This document shows, one piece after another, positions 35,371 to 47,223 of a stretch of DNA of 64,000 bases. The position numbers and the translations under genes were made by a program. The notes under the pieces were generated by a model, which worked only from the letters and a program-made list of their open reading frames with translations, was not told where the DNA came from and did no database searches. The DNA is taken from assembly GCA_964019055.1 (NCBI GenBank), contig OZ025221.1:5100968-5164967 (forward strand). Reading direction: 5' to 3'. Origin of the DNA: Anthopleura xanthogrammica. Lineage: Eukaryota > Cnidaria > Anthozoa > Actiniaria > Actiniidae. Each line of letters begins with the position of its first letter. Position 1 is the stretch's first letter.

Positions 35371-38300
35371 AACTTTCTGTGAATTTCTTATCATATTGCA
35401 GTTCTATATCACTCACAATCTTTTGTAGCGTCTTGGATTATCCAAACTTACCGATCCTTGTCTCATTATTCGGTTCTCATTTTCAATTTAGTAAAAATCT
35501 TATCAAATTTAACCATCTAGAGTCCGGTTCCAACGTCATGACACAAATTTCGCATTTAGGTTATTTTTTTGCACACACGAAATGTCAGATTTTCATGTAC
35601 AGATATTCATTTGAGCAAGATCTTCGAGGACCGCGACAAAAGGATCATGTCAAAGCAATCGAAAAAATTATCAACCAAAGTCTTTATCAATTTTCTAGTC
35701 TAAGATCTTCATTTTTTTGGTATGTATTGATAATATTCAGCCTCAGAATATCTATCCATGCATCTGATATATATTTTTCTTTCTTTGTTTGGAGGTTTTT
35801 TTGAAGCTTTTAGATTTTGTTTTTGATTTTAATTGACACAAAAGACATGACAAGCCCCATGGCAAAGTTCATTATTATCTTCAACCATCGGCTAATTCTT
35901 TCTCCAATAAGACAGGAACAAAATCAATGCAAGAAGACCTTAAAGGTGTCTCCAAAACATTAGACATAGGGCTGTATTGAAAACAAATCAAATTGTTATG
36001 AACAAAGTAGTTATTTTAGAGGAAATAAGAAAAAACCTTTTAAAATCGTTATGATCGACACAAGATGTCTATTAGTGAATTATTTCTGACCGCCTTCAAA
36101 TTCGGCGAAAATAAAACTAAGTGTCCGGGGTTTTTTTTTTTTCATTTTTCTCTAAGAACTGTAGAAATTACTTAGAGAAGAAGAAAGACGCCAAAACTGT
36201 TCTAAAATTTCGCGTAATTTTTTCATTTCGTGCTACAGACATGCGAAATGTTTCACCAGATGGATATAGTTTTTGCTAAGAACTGAGTCCATTAGGGAAA
36301 ATCTCTGATTTACGTTTTTTTCCGAACAGTCCACGTATTACTATCATAAGACGAATCATTACATACTTAATTCCATTCAATAAGGTTGATATTATTGAGA
36401 AAAGATAAACTATAAATCCAAGTCTGACCTATTATAGACTCAAAGAAAATACACTAGATTTGATTTAATATCAGTTTGGTCTAAATTGGAATTACTGTAC
36501 CTTAAAGACAAGCTTGTATGTCGTCGGAAAAAAAATTCTTCATTATTTGACTTGAACTCGGAATTTTTTTTTTTTAGAACATTCCCTGTCAAGTGTATAC
36601 CTCTTGAGCGTCCTAAGTAATCACAAACTCGCACAGTATTGCTGAGACTATGAAGTTGGTTGAATTTTATTTGCTCAAACAAGGAACACAGTCAAAAGGC
36701 TTCACCGCTAAGGGTTTCACTGCAGTTTGCCGGTGTAAAGTTGCTTAATTGAATAAGAATCCATAAAATCTCTACAGGAATATAATATGTGTTTTCAAAG
36801 TTCTTTTTTTTCAAAGCACTTACGGCAATTGTTTGTGATCTTGACCGACGAGACTGTAGCAAGCCGCGCTACCGCAGTAACCAAGTTGACTTTAGAGTGA
36901 AATACAAGTCATAGAAGAAAATATTTTTTTTCGACCACAAGAGATTTTATTGGCAGTACTAACACAAAGCAATAGTCTGCTTCGGAAATTAAATACTGAT
37001 CCTGGCAAAAAAGACAATAAACTGTAAACTTAATTCGCGATGTTATTACCTGGACTTACCTTTTTCACGATTAGTTTTCTTTCTTGAAAACGTTTTTATA
37101 AAAAAGCTTTAATTTCGTCGAAAAATATTTTCAATTCATTTTCCATTTTTTCATCCTTTCTTTCATTTCATTTTGTCCCCAAAAGCTCCTTAAAATGCTT
37201 GGTAGATGTGTGATTTTGGAGTTGAGATGTATAGGCAACCTTACTCTGACGCGGTTCGGTTAGATAAATGACTTGTGATCAACTCGGATAAATTAAGACG
37301 TATTTTTTCAATTTGTTTGAAAGGTATTCTGTCAATATGCATATGCCACCCAAACGAACCAATCTTCAAAATGTATTTCTACGGATATTGCGCGTCATTA
37401 AGTGTACTGTGTAAGACTTACATTTTCGCTGAGAGATCTTCTTCAATATCGTCAATCAAATACATTAGACGACTAGATCCCAGTAGACATCGCTTCATTA
37501 CATGTAGAAATTCGTCAGTCAGAGTTCTACTACCTCTGGGCGGTTTTCTCATTTGTGCCCGAGGGAATTTATCCACACGACCTTTTTTTCACGCGAGTCA
37601 AAAAAAAAAAACGAACGGAGGCTCACTTAACTCTGGTCAGCGACCGTCTCCATAACACTTATATCACGTACGGCTACAGCACGATCTTCACGCAACATTC
37701 ACGAAGATACTCCACGCTTATCTGAGAACACGCAATCGATATGTTGGAAAATACGAGCTTCAAAGGGAAACATTTTTCCATCCGAAATAGAATTTGCATT
37801 TTATGAATTTAATAAAACCATAATATTTAGAGAGAATACCGATTACTGTCACATTGTGTGCTAAACTATTTTAATTTGTTCTTTGAATTTAATGAAAGTT
37901 TGAATACAGCCTAAATACACGTTGAAAATTAGTAGGTATTTATGTTACATATACTTCGAACGGCAGTCACTTTACTTCGAAATTCACTTGAATTTTGGTG
38001 TTAAAAAGCCTCAAAACTTTCACAATGTCACAAATTAAAATTATTAACCAATTTGATGAAGAAAGCTTTACGCCAAACTAAGGACAGCTTTGAAGTTAAT
38101 GAGTGTTTGCAAAAAAGCTTTTTCTTTTCTGCTTTTTCTACGCGACTGATGTGTTGTCTTATTAGTAGGAAAACAGGTAAAGTGTAAGAGGTTTTGGCGT
38201 CAGAAATATTACACATTCCCGATATTCACTAAAGAAGATAGGTCGTACTTGTACTAACAGGAAAAAGAGAATTTTTTTACGTCAAAACTTTGACACGAAG

Positions 38301-41300
38301 GAAAAAGACAGCCGACAATCCAATCGCTTGAAGAGTCGACGGAATTTTTGAAACGTGACTCAATCAAATTTTGAAATTCGTTGTTTGAAAATTACTGTAA
38401 ACTATTTTTATTATTTGTTATGAATTGAAAATTAGCTCTAAATGGCTGAAAACTTTGGTAATCGTCCCTAACATCAGGGGAAATAAATCAGTAAGGAATA
38501 AGGAAGGAAAAAATAGCTCATAAAGGGAACTTTGAGAATGAATTTATACTAATGAATAAGCACAACTTCATTAGGTATAGATTCTCGGACAGTTTTACGT
38601 CATGTAGAAAGTCATAGTAGACATGATAGTCTACCTGACGTGCATTCTATCACACCGGAAAATAACTTCTCTCTCCTGTCTCTCTTTTAAAAGCTATTCC
38701 AGTCCATTAATTTGAGGAAAAAACTTATAGATCCAATGATTGTTTGGAAGCCCGTTTGATGCCACCGACATCAGAAACTCATTCAAAACTTTCCTTTTGT
38801 ATAAGCTCAGACATATTAAATGAGTATTCAAGTTTTTGTCTGCAGAAATGATACTGTTATTTCGGAGAGAAATATTATATTTAATTTTTTTTTATGTTAT
38901 TTGGTTTGTTCATGGCTTTTAAGGGAGTTTGAAGTTCGTAGTTGATCCTGCCGCCCCTCAGGTAATAAGATAGACCACTGCAAAGGTTCCAATAAACTTT
39001 GAATATTGTGAAATCCTTGCTTTTCTGAATTATTACTTTGCTTAGCCGACCTACTTGCTGAGATTTCGCTCTTATCTTCGCTTCTAGTGGAAAAGTAAGG
39101 AATTTGCAGCGGTAAAAGCTAAAAGAGTTGGACATAAGTTGATTGAATAAGAATCTCGAGAAAAACAGCCTATAGACTCGCCGCACGTGCAAATGTTATT
39201 CACTTAACTTTGACACACTTTGAATGAGGCCAAAATTTTCGCTAAAAACTTAGGAACCTGAACAACTGAGTGAAATCATTACGCATTAGTACTTAACGGT
39301 AAATCAAGATTACTGCTTTAATAAAGCTTTGGTCTTTTATTTACGAAAATGGTCAGTCAAATTGATTTAGAGTTAGAATAAAAAAGTCATTTCAACTGTG
39401 GTCGGTTTTTTTCTTCACCCGAACGAGAACGTCAGAAAGAAAATCTATAATAAGAGAGAGCAATAAGGGAAGTGAATTATTAGCGTTTATCATGGTAAAT
39501 CTGGTTGATGAAGGCCGAGATAAACATATTACTGGCGAAGCAGATGAAATCTTTCATTCATAATTTTTCTTTTCTCTCATTTTTCCAATTTTTCAAGAAA
39601 ATAACTACAGATAATTTTAAGAAACTACAGCAAATAGAGCCTAATTTAGTGGCCATGCAGGAAGAATTTTGAAATTTTAAGAAAAATATTTCAATGAATT
39701 AGAATAACAGTTGGGAAACGTGCCAGACGGAGAGGCACTCGAGGCAGACAGTTGTTTGCTTTATCTCGGTGGAAAACGAGAAGAAAAGAAAATCTTCAAG
39801 CTAAATATTGGCTCTGCTTCTACTTGAAAGAGAAAATTCGCGCGTTTTAGAGCGAGAAAGTTTTTAACTGTGGTCATAAAGGCTGTTATTGACAACCTTA
39901 TCTCCGCTTCGGGGCGTGTATTTTTACGACATACTGTGATGAAAACACGCCCAAATATAATATCCTTTCCTTGTTGAGTACATGTCACGTTTAATATCTC
40001 ATTATTTTTCCACTGTGGAGGTAGTGCATCTGTAATTAAGATTGGGATTGACAGCAGACAACATTGCGTGACATTGACCTTCAGGGTTGAGTCACGACAT
40101 CTCTGAAAAGTCACGAATAGGAATTTAAGTTTCCGAATCAAAGACTCTGAGATAGAAAAATTGATAATAAAAAAAAGCAAATGGCGAAAAAGTCAAATAT
40201 CGAGGTGGAATATATTGAATATGATTGCATGATTTTGCTTGATACATATCGAAAAGTGCTTTAACCAAGACCCTCTAAAAAGCCATTATGTTGGGAGACA
40301 ATATAGACGCGTGATAAATACAGAAGAAAGTTCTTTGACAAATTAAAGTGGACTTGATATTTTTCAGAGTGTTAGCTTGTCTCTCGTCTTATCTGATTTG
40401 TATGTACACTTGATTTATGGTTGGTATTCTACTTCAGATGGGCTTCTTTCTTGTCACGCGCTGATACCGGCTTATGTGTACCTCAAAGGACACCGACAAA
40501 ATGAAAACACACCGCGGAACAAAGGAAGCCCAAATTAAAAATAGACAGCTAAAGTTGCGATATTTTTCAAAAAGACTATTTTCAATAGATAGAATACCGC
40601 TGTGTTTGTTGATTGCAGGCGCACGTCTCTTTGGAAACCAAATGTTTTTTAAAGAAACGCAAACCACAGGCACCCCAATCAGAAATATTGTTTTGCTCAT
40701 AAACAATTATATAAGTTAAGCAAAAAAACTACAACCAAAGGATTATTTGAGTACTTTTGGGCTACATGCGGCGAATGTGACGTCATTACCGCCATTGTTG
40801 GTTAGCTTGAACTAATTAAAGATTTGTTCGTGGTTTTTTTTGGCCACTGTCTTTTGTCCTTATGCATGTGACGTTATTGTCGCCATGTTGGTTGACTTGA
40901 ACAAAAAGAAAAGACATGGTCACCATGTTGCATTGGTTGATATAACCGTTAATCATATCGAACAAAATGCCAGCCATGTGTTTTCTTTTTACTTTCACTA
41001 AAGCGATGCATGCTACCAATATTTGGTGTTCATCTGCATTTCATCCATAAAATATTGTCTTCAAAAACTCTTGAGTTAAGATTCGCAAAAAGATGTAACT
41101 GAATAAAAAGCAGAAGCAATACATTTAACATCGATACGTATAGTCACTGGAATCAGCTTGTGAATAGTCACCAAATGCAAGCCACTCATAAAAAAGCACC
41201 TTTAATAGTGCAATCACTGGAAAAGTTCTACTTACTCGCGATTATCTACGAATAAAAAAACCGTGTTTTGCTGATATGAATGAAAAACTAAGTGAGCCCG

Positions 41301-42510
41301 CGATTCAGTACACTTGGCCGTGAGCTCTAGTTTTTCCACCATGTTTGCATGTCTAGCGTTGAGAAGTTCAACCTTTTCTTTTATATTTTGTTACTATATA
41401 TAGTTTATGTGATTTGGCGCATGCGCATACGATATTCGCGCGGTCATGACGTGTTTCTTATTTCTGTTCTATTTTCACATTGCCCATAATACACAGATAG
41501 CGGTTTGTGGGGTAACCGGTCAAAAATTGTCATAAAATTAAACGTTCTTCCATCGAATGTACACTATACCTGCTTTCACGTGTAAAATACTGATTATCAG
41601 TTCATTCTGAGTTATTTTTCCACAATCAGAATTACATCTAGAAGTTTAGTGTTACAGAAAATGTCTTGACTTATGAAAAAGCTAAGCGCTCAAAATTTAG
41701 TAATACTTAAAGCTTCATGATAGACTTCTTCAAAATTATATGGCTTGCTTTTACTTTATTATTGCTAGCTGCTATACATGTTTACGGCTCTTAGCAAGGG
41801 TTTAATCAGGATTTTCGACCAACAAATCCCCCTCCCCCTTTCCACAAATACACATACATACCTTATCTAAATTAACCTTATGGAAGTTGATAGAAAGAGG
41901 CGACATGCAGGCTTCCCTGTGGCACCTGCCATTTTTACGTCTCTACTAAGCTTACAGAACAAACCTTACAACATCAGAACATGTACACTCATTACGTGAC
42001 GACCAAAACAGAATTGAAGCGACTGATTTGGTCTATAAATATCGGATCAATTCGCCTTAATAACAATTACACAAAAGCACCATGTGCAAGAACCGGTACG
42101 TGATGAGAATAATTCTAATTCTTTTTATCTATTTAGTACGAGTGTAAATTAAAGATTTGATCTAATCAACTATGATCTGCAGGATGGTCAAACTTGATAA
42201 ATAAACATCTTACCTCGCCAACGCTCAGTGTCTGTACTTGATTATTCTTCCTTGAACTGAGCTCAAATAACGACGTTGTCTTTGATCAGAGACTTTTTAA
42301 TAGTAGTTAGGAAAATTTTGAATTAAACTGGTCCAAAATACTGGGAAAGTTTACGAGAATTGTCAGCAGGAATCTCTGAAAATCCTTCACCACTCGCAGA
42401 AGCCTAACGAAGCGAAAGCAAAGCAGGTTGAAGCACTACGCCACCTCAAAGCGTGAAAATGTATAACGGCATACAATAGAGCTTTGAAGTGTGACGTCAA
42501 TCCGGCAAAG
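35371..42510. other. Intergenic, no gene seen
   Basis: A+T-rich. Near 40767 and 40865 a diverged duplication carries TGTGACGTCATTACCGCCAT and TGTGACGTTATTGTCGCCAT. Open frames of up to about 140 codons (minus strand near 39761-40180, plus strand near 35379-35804) have no recognisable domain and biased, low-complexity composition. Confidence 0.4.
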
Positions 42511-42702
42511 GAAAAACGACTTCCGGGTCCAAAACGAAAAGCAGTTTAATAAAGATTTTTCATACTTTTTCTTTATGACATGTTATGACAGGATTCGTTG
42601 TCCAAATTTCTAATTGTTTCAGGTGGAAGTTAAGTCATTGAGTACGTTTTTCGCATTATTTTAGCAGTTTTTGTGAGCAGTTGGACCCGGAAATACGTCA
42701 CA
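42511..42702. mobile_element. Dispersed repeat, family IR-G, copy 1
   Basis: Left CGACTTCCGGGTCCAAAACG and right AGTTGGACCCGGAAATACGT form inverted ends. A homologous copy is at 62250-62428, in the same orientation. Confidence 0.8.
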
Positions 42703-43554
42703 ACTTAACAGCTCCATACAGAACAATGCTACTCACAAAAGCTCGTAATTATCAACACATCCATATTTATTAGTTAATAATTTCGAACTTTTAACCGCTG
42801 TCAGAATTATATGGAATATTTAGCTAACGAAAAGGAAAAACACCGAAGAAAAAAACTCAATATCTTTTTCTTGTTTAAAGCATAATTTCGAGTATCCTTC
42901 TAGTGAAATGTCTTGGTTTTTACGTTATAATTTGGTATGGAGGAGCGCCAGTCTTAGGGTATAAATCTCTTGCGCGTTGTATCAACTCGGCTTTATTTTT
43001 TTATTATTATTTTATTTTATTTTACTTATTATGACATTTACGGAGGATTACAACCCGAAGGAAAAGAAGAAAAGTACACGTGGTCCCTTACAAAGCCCCT
43101 CATGTGCAGACATATTTCCTTTAATCTAGAAAGATTAACGAACTAAAAGCTTTCTTTTTTTTGATAATCTTGCTTTTAACCCGATCGTTCAAAGCAAATT
43201 AGAGTAAGAGCGTAAGCCCAAGTGCAAATATATAACACTTGGAGACAGAGAGAGAATAAGCTCGGTGTATTTAAAGAAGAAGAAAGCATTTGTATGAGTT
43301 TTAATTTCTTAAAATATGCTTAGGAACCAGGTATTTATTAGAGGGAGGGGGACTGGTAACCCATGCTTAACTTTCTCACCCCCTTCCCCAACCCTCTTGG
43401 TGCATAATTTTTACAGACCCTTTCTTGCATAATTAATCTTACTCAAAAAAACCTCTTTTTAGTTCTACTAAGAAACTAGCAGCTTTCCCTTTCCTTCCAT
43501 CACTTTAAAAACAGGCCATTTGCATCCCACTGAGTCACATGCTGTTATATCACT

Positions 43555-43690
43555 TAAGCCGCTGTTACACGTAGTCTTTTTTCATGCAACTTGAGCCGCG
43601 CGCAAAAAAGTTCAAGTTACACGGAGCGTTTTTAGCTTGTAACACCCCCTCGTGCAACTTATTTTCAAACATAAAATTTGCACGAAAAGT
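43555..43690. mobile_element. GCAAC-type inverted-repeat element, partial
   Basis: CGCTGTTACACGTAGTC, TTCAAGTTACACGGAGCG and CACCCCCTCGTGCAACTT resemble ends of IR-D/IR-E. A short palindromic structure only; the flanks to about 43935 may belong to it. Confidence 0.45.
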
Positions 43691-44145
43691 AGATTTGGCA
43701 AACAAACTTTACATTTAAATTGATTCGTATCTTGAAATATCGAATTCGAAAGCATGTTACAAGGGAAAATAGTATTTTTGAAACGGCTTTGGAGACCTTT
43801 GGATATGCCATTACTAATCCATGCAGTAAAAGCCCGCATTTTATTTTTTGCCCTCCATTTAAAGTCACTTGAATTTGTCCTACAAATGCCTCCGGCTCGT
43901 GATTTTTGAACTTTTCTCGTGTTTCTCCCAACATCCCGCGTGCTCTATTTCACCGGTAGAGTCATAGAACTTAGTTTCTATTGCTTAACTCAAATCGCTC
44001 AAACAGTTGTCGACGAAACTCAAACTCCAGAAAAGAGGTCGCGTCTTCGTTTTCTTAAGTCAATTTCATTGCATCACGTCCAACGTATTCTGACAGGATA
44101 AAGAACCTGTTACGCATGCGCAACTGTACTTTGTGTCAAAAGTTA

Positions 44146-44361
44146 TTACAATGAAAGGAAACACAATATAAACAGTTCGTACTCTACGCCTCCAGAGGTG
44201 CCCACGCCGTCTACAAGATGTTTGTTTAGTGCTGAGGCGACATGTTGAAGTTCCACTAAAGTGGGTGGCAAATTATGGAGAGAGCTGTTTATGGAAGTGT
44301 CATTGGTCACGAAGATGTTATTGGGGTTATTAAAGGCAAAACACAACAGAGCTAGAAGCCT
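44146..44361 (-). CDS. Possible alternative last exon of ANKFN1 (uncertain)
   Basis: An open segment of 71 codons ending in TAA, with ordinary amino-acid composition (for example SSLHNLPPTLVELQHVAS). If the 47002-47223 exon is cut at its strong GTAAGG donor, an acceptor at 44362 (GGTAG then AGG) would join in phase and replace the short read-through tail. The tract before that acceptor is poor in pyrimidines, which argues against it. No homologue is recognised. Confidence 0.25.
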   Translation of the reverse strand, partial: RLLALLCFAFNNPNNIFVTNDTSINSSLHNLPPTLVELQHVASALNKHLVDGVGTSGGVEYELFILCFLSL

Positions 44362-44448
44362 CTACCAATGCGCATGCGCAGTAAATAAGTATTCTAATCA
44401 CGTGATCAGGGTATTCCAGTTTCTATTTTAGAGAATGACTGGCTAAGA

Positions 44449-44802
44449 CGCTAGCGTGACATTATGAAATATTTGATTTACAAGAAAAAAGAGTTTACTA
44501 TCGAATTTGTGACAATTGCAAAGTTTCGTAAAAATTGCTCTTAAACTAATGAAGATATACATTTTTGAAACTTAGCATTTTTGCAAAGAAATATATGTTG
44601 CCTGGCATGCAAGCCTCGTTATCAGTGAACACACACATTTCTTTGCAAAAATTCCACAAAAATTCTTAGTTTCAAAAATATAATTCATATTTTCTTCAAT
44701 CTAAGGGTAACCTTGACGAACCCTTGCAATTTTACTAATATCGATGTGACAAATTTGATAGTAAACTTCTTTTCCCGAAAAAGTCTTATGTCACGCTAGC
44801 GT
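44449..44802. mobile_element. Foldback element with CGCTAGCGTGACA ends
   Basis: Starts CGCTAGCGTGACATTATG and ends CTTATGTCACGCTAGCG. Inner segments also pair (TTTTTGAAACTTAGC with CTTAGTTTCAAAAA; TTTGCAAAGAAATA with TTTCTTTGCAAA), so most of the 354 bp folds back. Confidence 0.85.
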
Positions 44803-44813
44803 GATATACGTCT

Positions 44814-45081
44814 ACCGATTCCGAACATGGCGGACACAAACGGACGGCCTGGATCGAGGGGGCGAAAACGAGGCTAGTCAGTAATTCATTATCTGTGTGC
44901 AAGCTTCATCTTTGTTACTGGTGTTACATGGTGTTTACTTGGTGTTTACATCCATTAAGAATCGTTTTAGTGATGTCTAAGGGAAAAGCCAGCTTTCCAC
45001 AGATCACGGACGACTGACTAGCCTCGTTTTCGCCTCCTCGATCCAGGAAAACCGCGTATGTCCGCCGTGTTCGGAATCGGT
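44814..45081. mobile_element. Second foldback element, abutting the first
   Basis: ACCGATTCCGAACATGGCGG at the left, CCGTGTTCGGAATCGGT at the right. Further pairing of GGATCGAGGGGGCGAAAACG and AGGCTAGTCAGT with CTGACTAGCCTCGTTTTCG and CCTCCTCGATCC. It begins 12 bp after the previous element ends. Confidence 0.85.
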
Positions 45082-45370
45082 GTATGCATTATACAAAGTA
45101 AGCCCTCATGATCTGTGCATGTAGATTGGAAAATTATCGCACTGGATATGAAATACCTAACTCTACACAATTAACATCACAATTCCCTTTTTTTAAATAA
45201 TTCAGTTTATTGTTTTTCGATTTCCACAACTGACAAATTGAGGGATTTCTCGCCTGCTGTGCTTCTAATTTCAATTATTAATAAAAACGAATTTTCTAAA
45301 ACACTGATTAGATCAGGACTCGGAATGACGCACAACATAAGCCTTAAGAAGGCATTTTATCAACACAGGA

Positions 45371-45505
45371 ATAGAAAGGCCGTTTGAGAGCAGCCATGTT
45401 GTAGGGCAGGAGAAATGCAATGTTTTTACATGACAAGAGATTTCCTTTTCCAAAAGAGACAATTTTGTTTTCCTCTCCAACATGGCTGCCATAAAACGCC
45501 TCTAT
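45371..45505. mobile_element. MITE-like inverted repeat
   Basis: ATAGAAAGGCCGTTTGAGAG and CAGCCATGTTGTAGGG at the left mirror CCTCTCCAACATGGCTGCC and AAAACGCCTCTAT at the right. A related word (ACAACATGGCTGCTGTTAAA) occurs near 3825. Confidence 0.8.
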
Positions 45506-45703
45506 AGAACCAAACTTATTTATGTAACAGAGTAATAACGCAGTAACAACGCATCAAGAAGAAGATAAAAACATTGTGCGCTCGTTAAATCGCATTGCGC
45601 ACATCCTAGAATATCGGTAGGAGTTTATTGTGCACACTGAAAACAAGATGAATAAAGAAAAACGCGGTTAAAACTTTTCTGAGCCAGCGAACGTGGTGGA
45701 TTG

Positions 45704-45777
45704 TGGCCTAGTTTGGGTACAAACATCTTTTATCCATTATGCCTTATATGGTGTTGTTTGTACCCAAGCTAGACCAG
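45704..45777. mobile_element. Short palindromic element, family IR-F, copy 2
   Basis: CCTAGTTTGGGTACAAACA at the left and TGTTTGTACCCAAGCTAGAC at the right. Nearly identical to 9229-9300, including the loop (CATTATGCCTTATATGGTG against CATCATGCCTTATATGGTG). Confidence 0.8.
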
Positions 45778-46329
45778 GATGCACCTCGTTTGTTAAGCTC
45801 AAAAAGGATTATGCTAAACGAAGAAAATAAGGTAGGCGAGAAAAGCAAAAAATATGTGCGCAAACGAAGAAAAACGAACAGAGTGCGTTGAACACAAAGA
45901 AAACGAGAAAGAATAAAGAACATACCTATCATAAGCAGGCGGATAAAACAAGAAGCACTGACGGTTAACTAAAGCTAAGCTTCCCATGCACTGTATTAAT
46001 ATACATCGATGAATGAAAGCCATATTTGATGAACATCATCAATTCAGTGAATTCATAAATAAATAAAACAAGTTATACGATACTGTTATAGCTTCACCTA
46101 TTTTCTGCTGCCCCTTTTAAGAATTTTTCCTGATTTTCTTGGTCATTATATATCTTATTTTTTTAATAACGGAGTAGAAACGATACTAAAATAACTCGAG
46201 AAAACAATCTTTCTGAAGTGAATCTAACAGGACAACGGAATAGCTCAATTATAATTAAAAAACTCAACAAATACAGCTAACGAAGAGTCAAGTAGGTTTT
46301 GAATAAATGGGAAATGTAACATAGGGTGA

Positions 46330-46530
46330 CCTTCAAATGGCTTCCACAGTCAACCAATCAGAAAGCGAGAAAATACGAACTATCCAATTACAGTGCTTGG
46401 AATCGGAAGCCATTTAAAAGTCATGGGGTTAACCTCAAATGGCTTCCACAGTTCACCAATCAGAAAGCGAGAAATGCAAACTATCCAATCACAGCGCTTG
46501 AATTTGGAAACCATTTAAGAGTCCCCGTAT
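46330..46530. repeat. Two-copy tandem duplication, about 107 bp
   Basis: CTCAAATGGCTTCCACAGT, CCAATCAGAAAGCGAGAAA and CTATCCAATCACAGCGCTTG occur twice. Each unit starts AAATGGCTTCC and ends GGAARCCATTT, so each is itself a small inverted repeat. CCAAT words recur. Lies just downstream of the ANKFN1 stop. Confidence 0.85.
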
Positions 46531-46941
46531 CATGTTTTCCATTCATTTTAAATCTACTCGAAACACGACCTTTTTGGGCTGCCTGTAGTTTTCTGGTAAA
46601 TCTCAAAAAATTGAATTCTTTGTCACGTAACATACTTGTCACGTATTATTTCTCTCATGTGTAATAATATTGTCACGCATTTTCTAATATTTTCTAATAT
46701 CTCTTAATGGATATTAATAACAGCCTCATCATATATTCAAAAAGTTTCATTCTCAAATATTCTATCTCTTTCATTTCTAATAGATAATAATTCGTTAATA
46801 ATACAACAATAAGTCAAATTGACTTGACTTCATGCCAAATATTGGTATGGCTATATTTTTCTTAAATCATATATTCTCCTTACGCACTTTTTCAGAAACA
46901 TTAAGACTTTGTTAAGAGAATTTAAGAATTGATCAGTGTTG

Positions 46942-47223
46942 TTAAACACTCGTGAACTGACTGAAGTTTGTAGCGGCCATTGCGGATGCTTTTAACCTTA
47001 CAAACAATTTTCCTCGTTTCCATGGATTCTGAAGGTCCAGGGGCTTAAATTCGTCGTTAAAACATTTTTCCTGTGACCCAACCACGCAGACTAGACAATA
47101 CCTTGTGTAGGTGTTATCCGGGATATCCGGGCAGAGTTTCTTTCTTTCTTGGCAGGTTTTCTCTAGTTGTTGTATCACCATGGCAACCACTTCACTCGCA
47201 GTTGTCGAGGGTGTAATGCATAG
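46942..47223 (-). other. ANKFN1: ANKFN1 last exon, Ras-association domain
   Basis: Opens LCITPSTTASEVVAMVIQQL, the usual start of a Ras-association fold, and continues CLVCVVGSQEKC, DEFKPLDLQNPW and KRGKLFVRLK before a short tail and TAA. Read-through puts the stop about 27 residues after LQNPW. A GTAAGG donor-like site at GKLF (plus position 47001) leaves open splicing to a further exon. No clear AATAAA signal on the minus strand was noticed just downstream. Confidence 0.75.

Noticed and set aside
34537..35382. 281-codon frame with FIYFSCL repeats
   Set aside because: 21-bp minisatellite; no sign of a start context, domain or codon selection.
35379..35804. 141-codon plus-strand frame after the 21-bp array
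   Set aside because: Phe/Ser/Ile-rich without a domain; probably chance in A+T-rich DNA.
37275..37655. 126-codon plus-strand frame
   Set aside because: Low-complexity tail and no recognisable family.
39761..40180. 139-codon minus-strand frame
   Set aside because: No recognised motif, A+T-driven composition, and no splice-linked neighbours of the same style.
43612..43934. Two overlapping minus-strand frames of 75-89 codons
   Set aside because: Overlap a GCAAC-type inverted-repeat element and show no domain.
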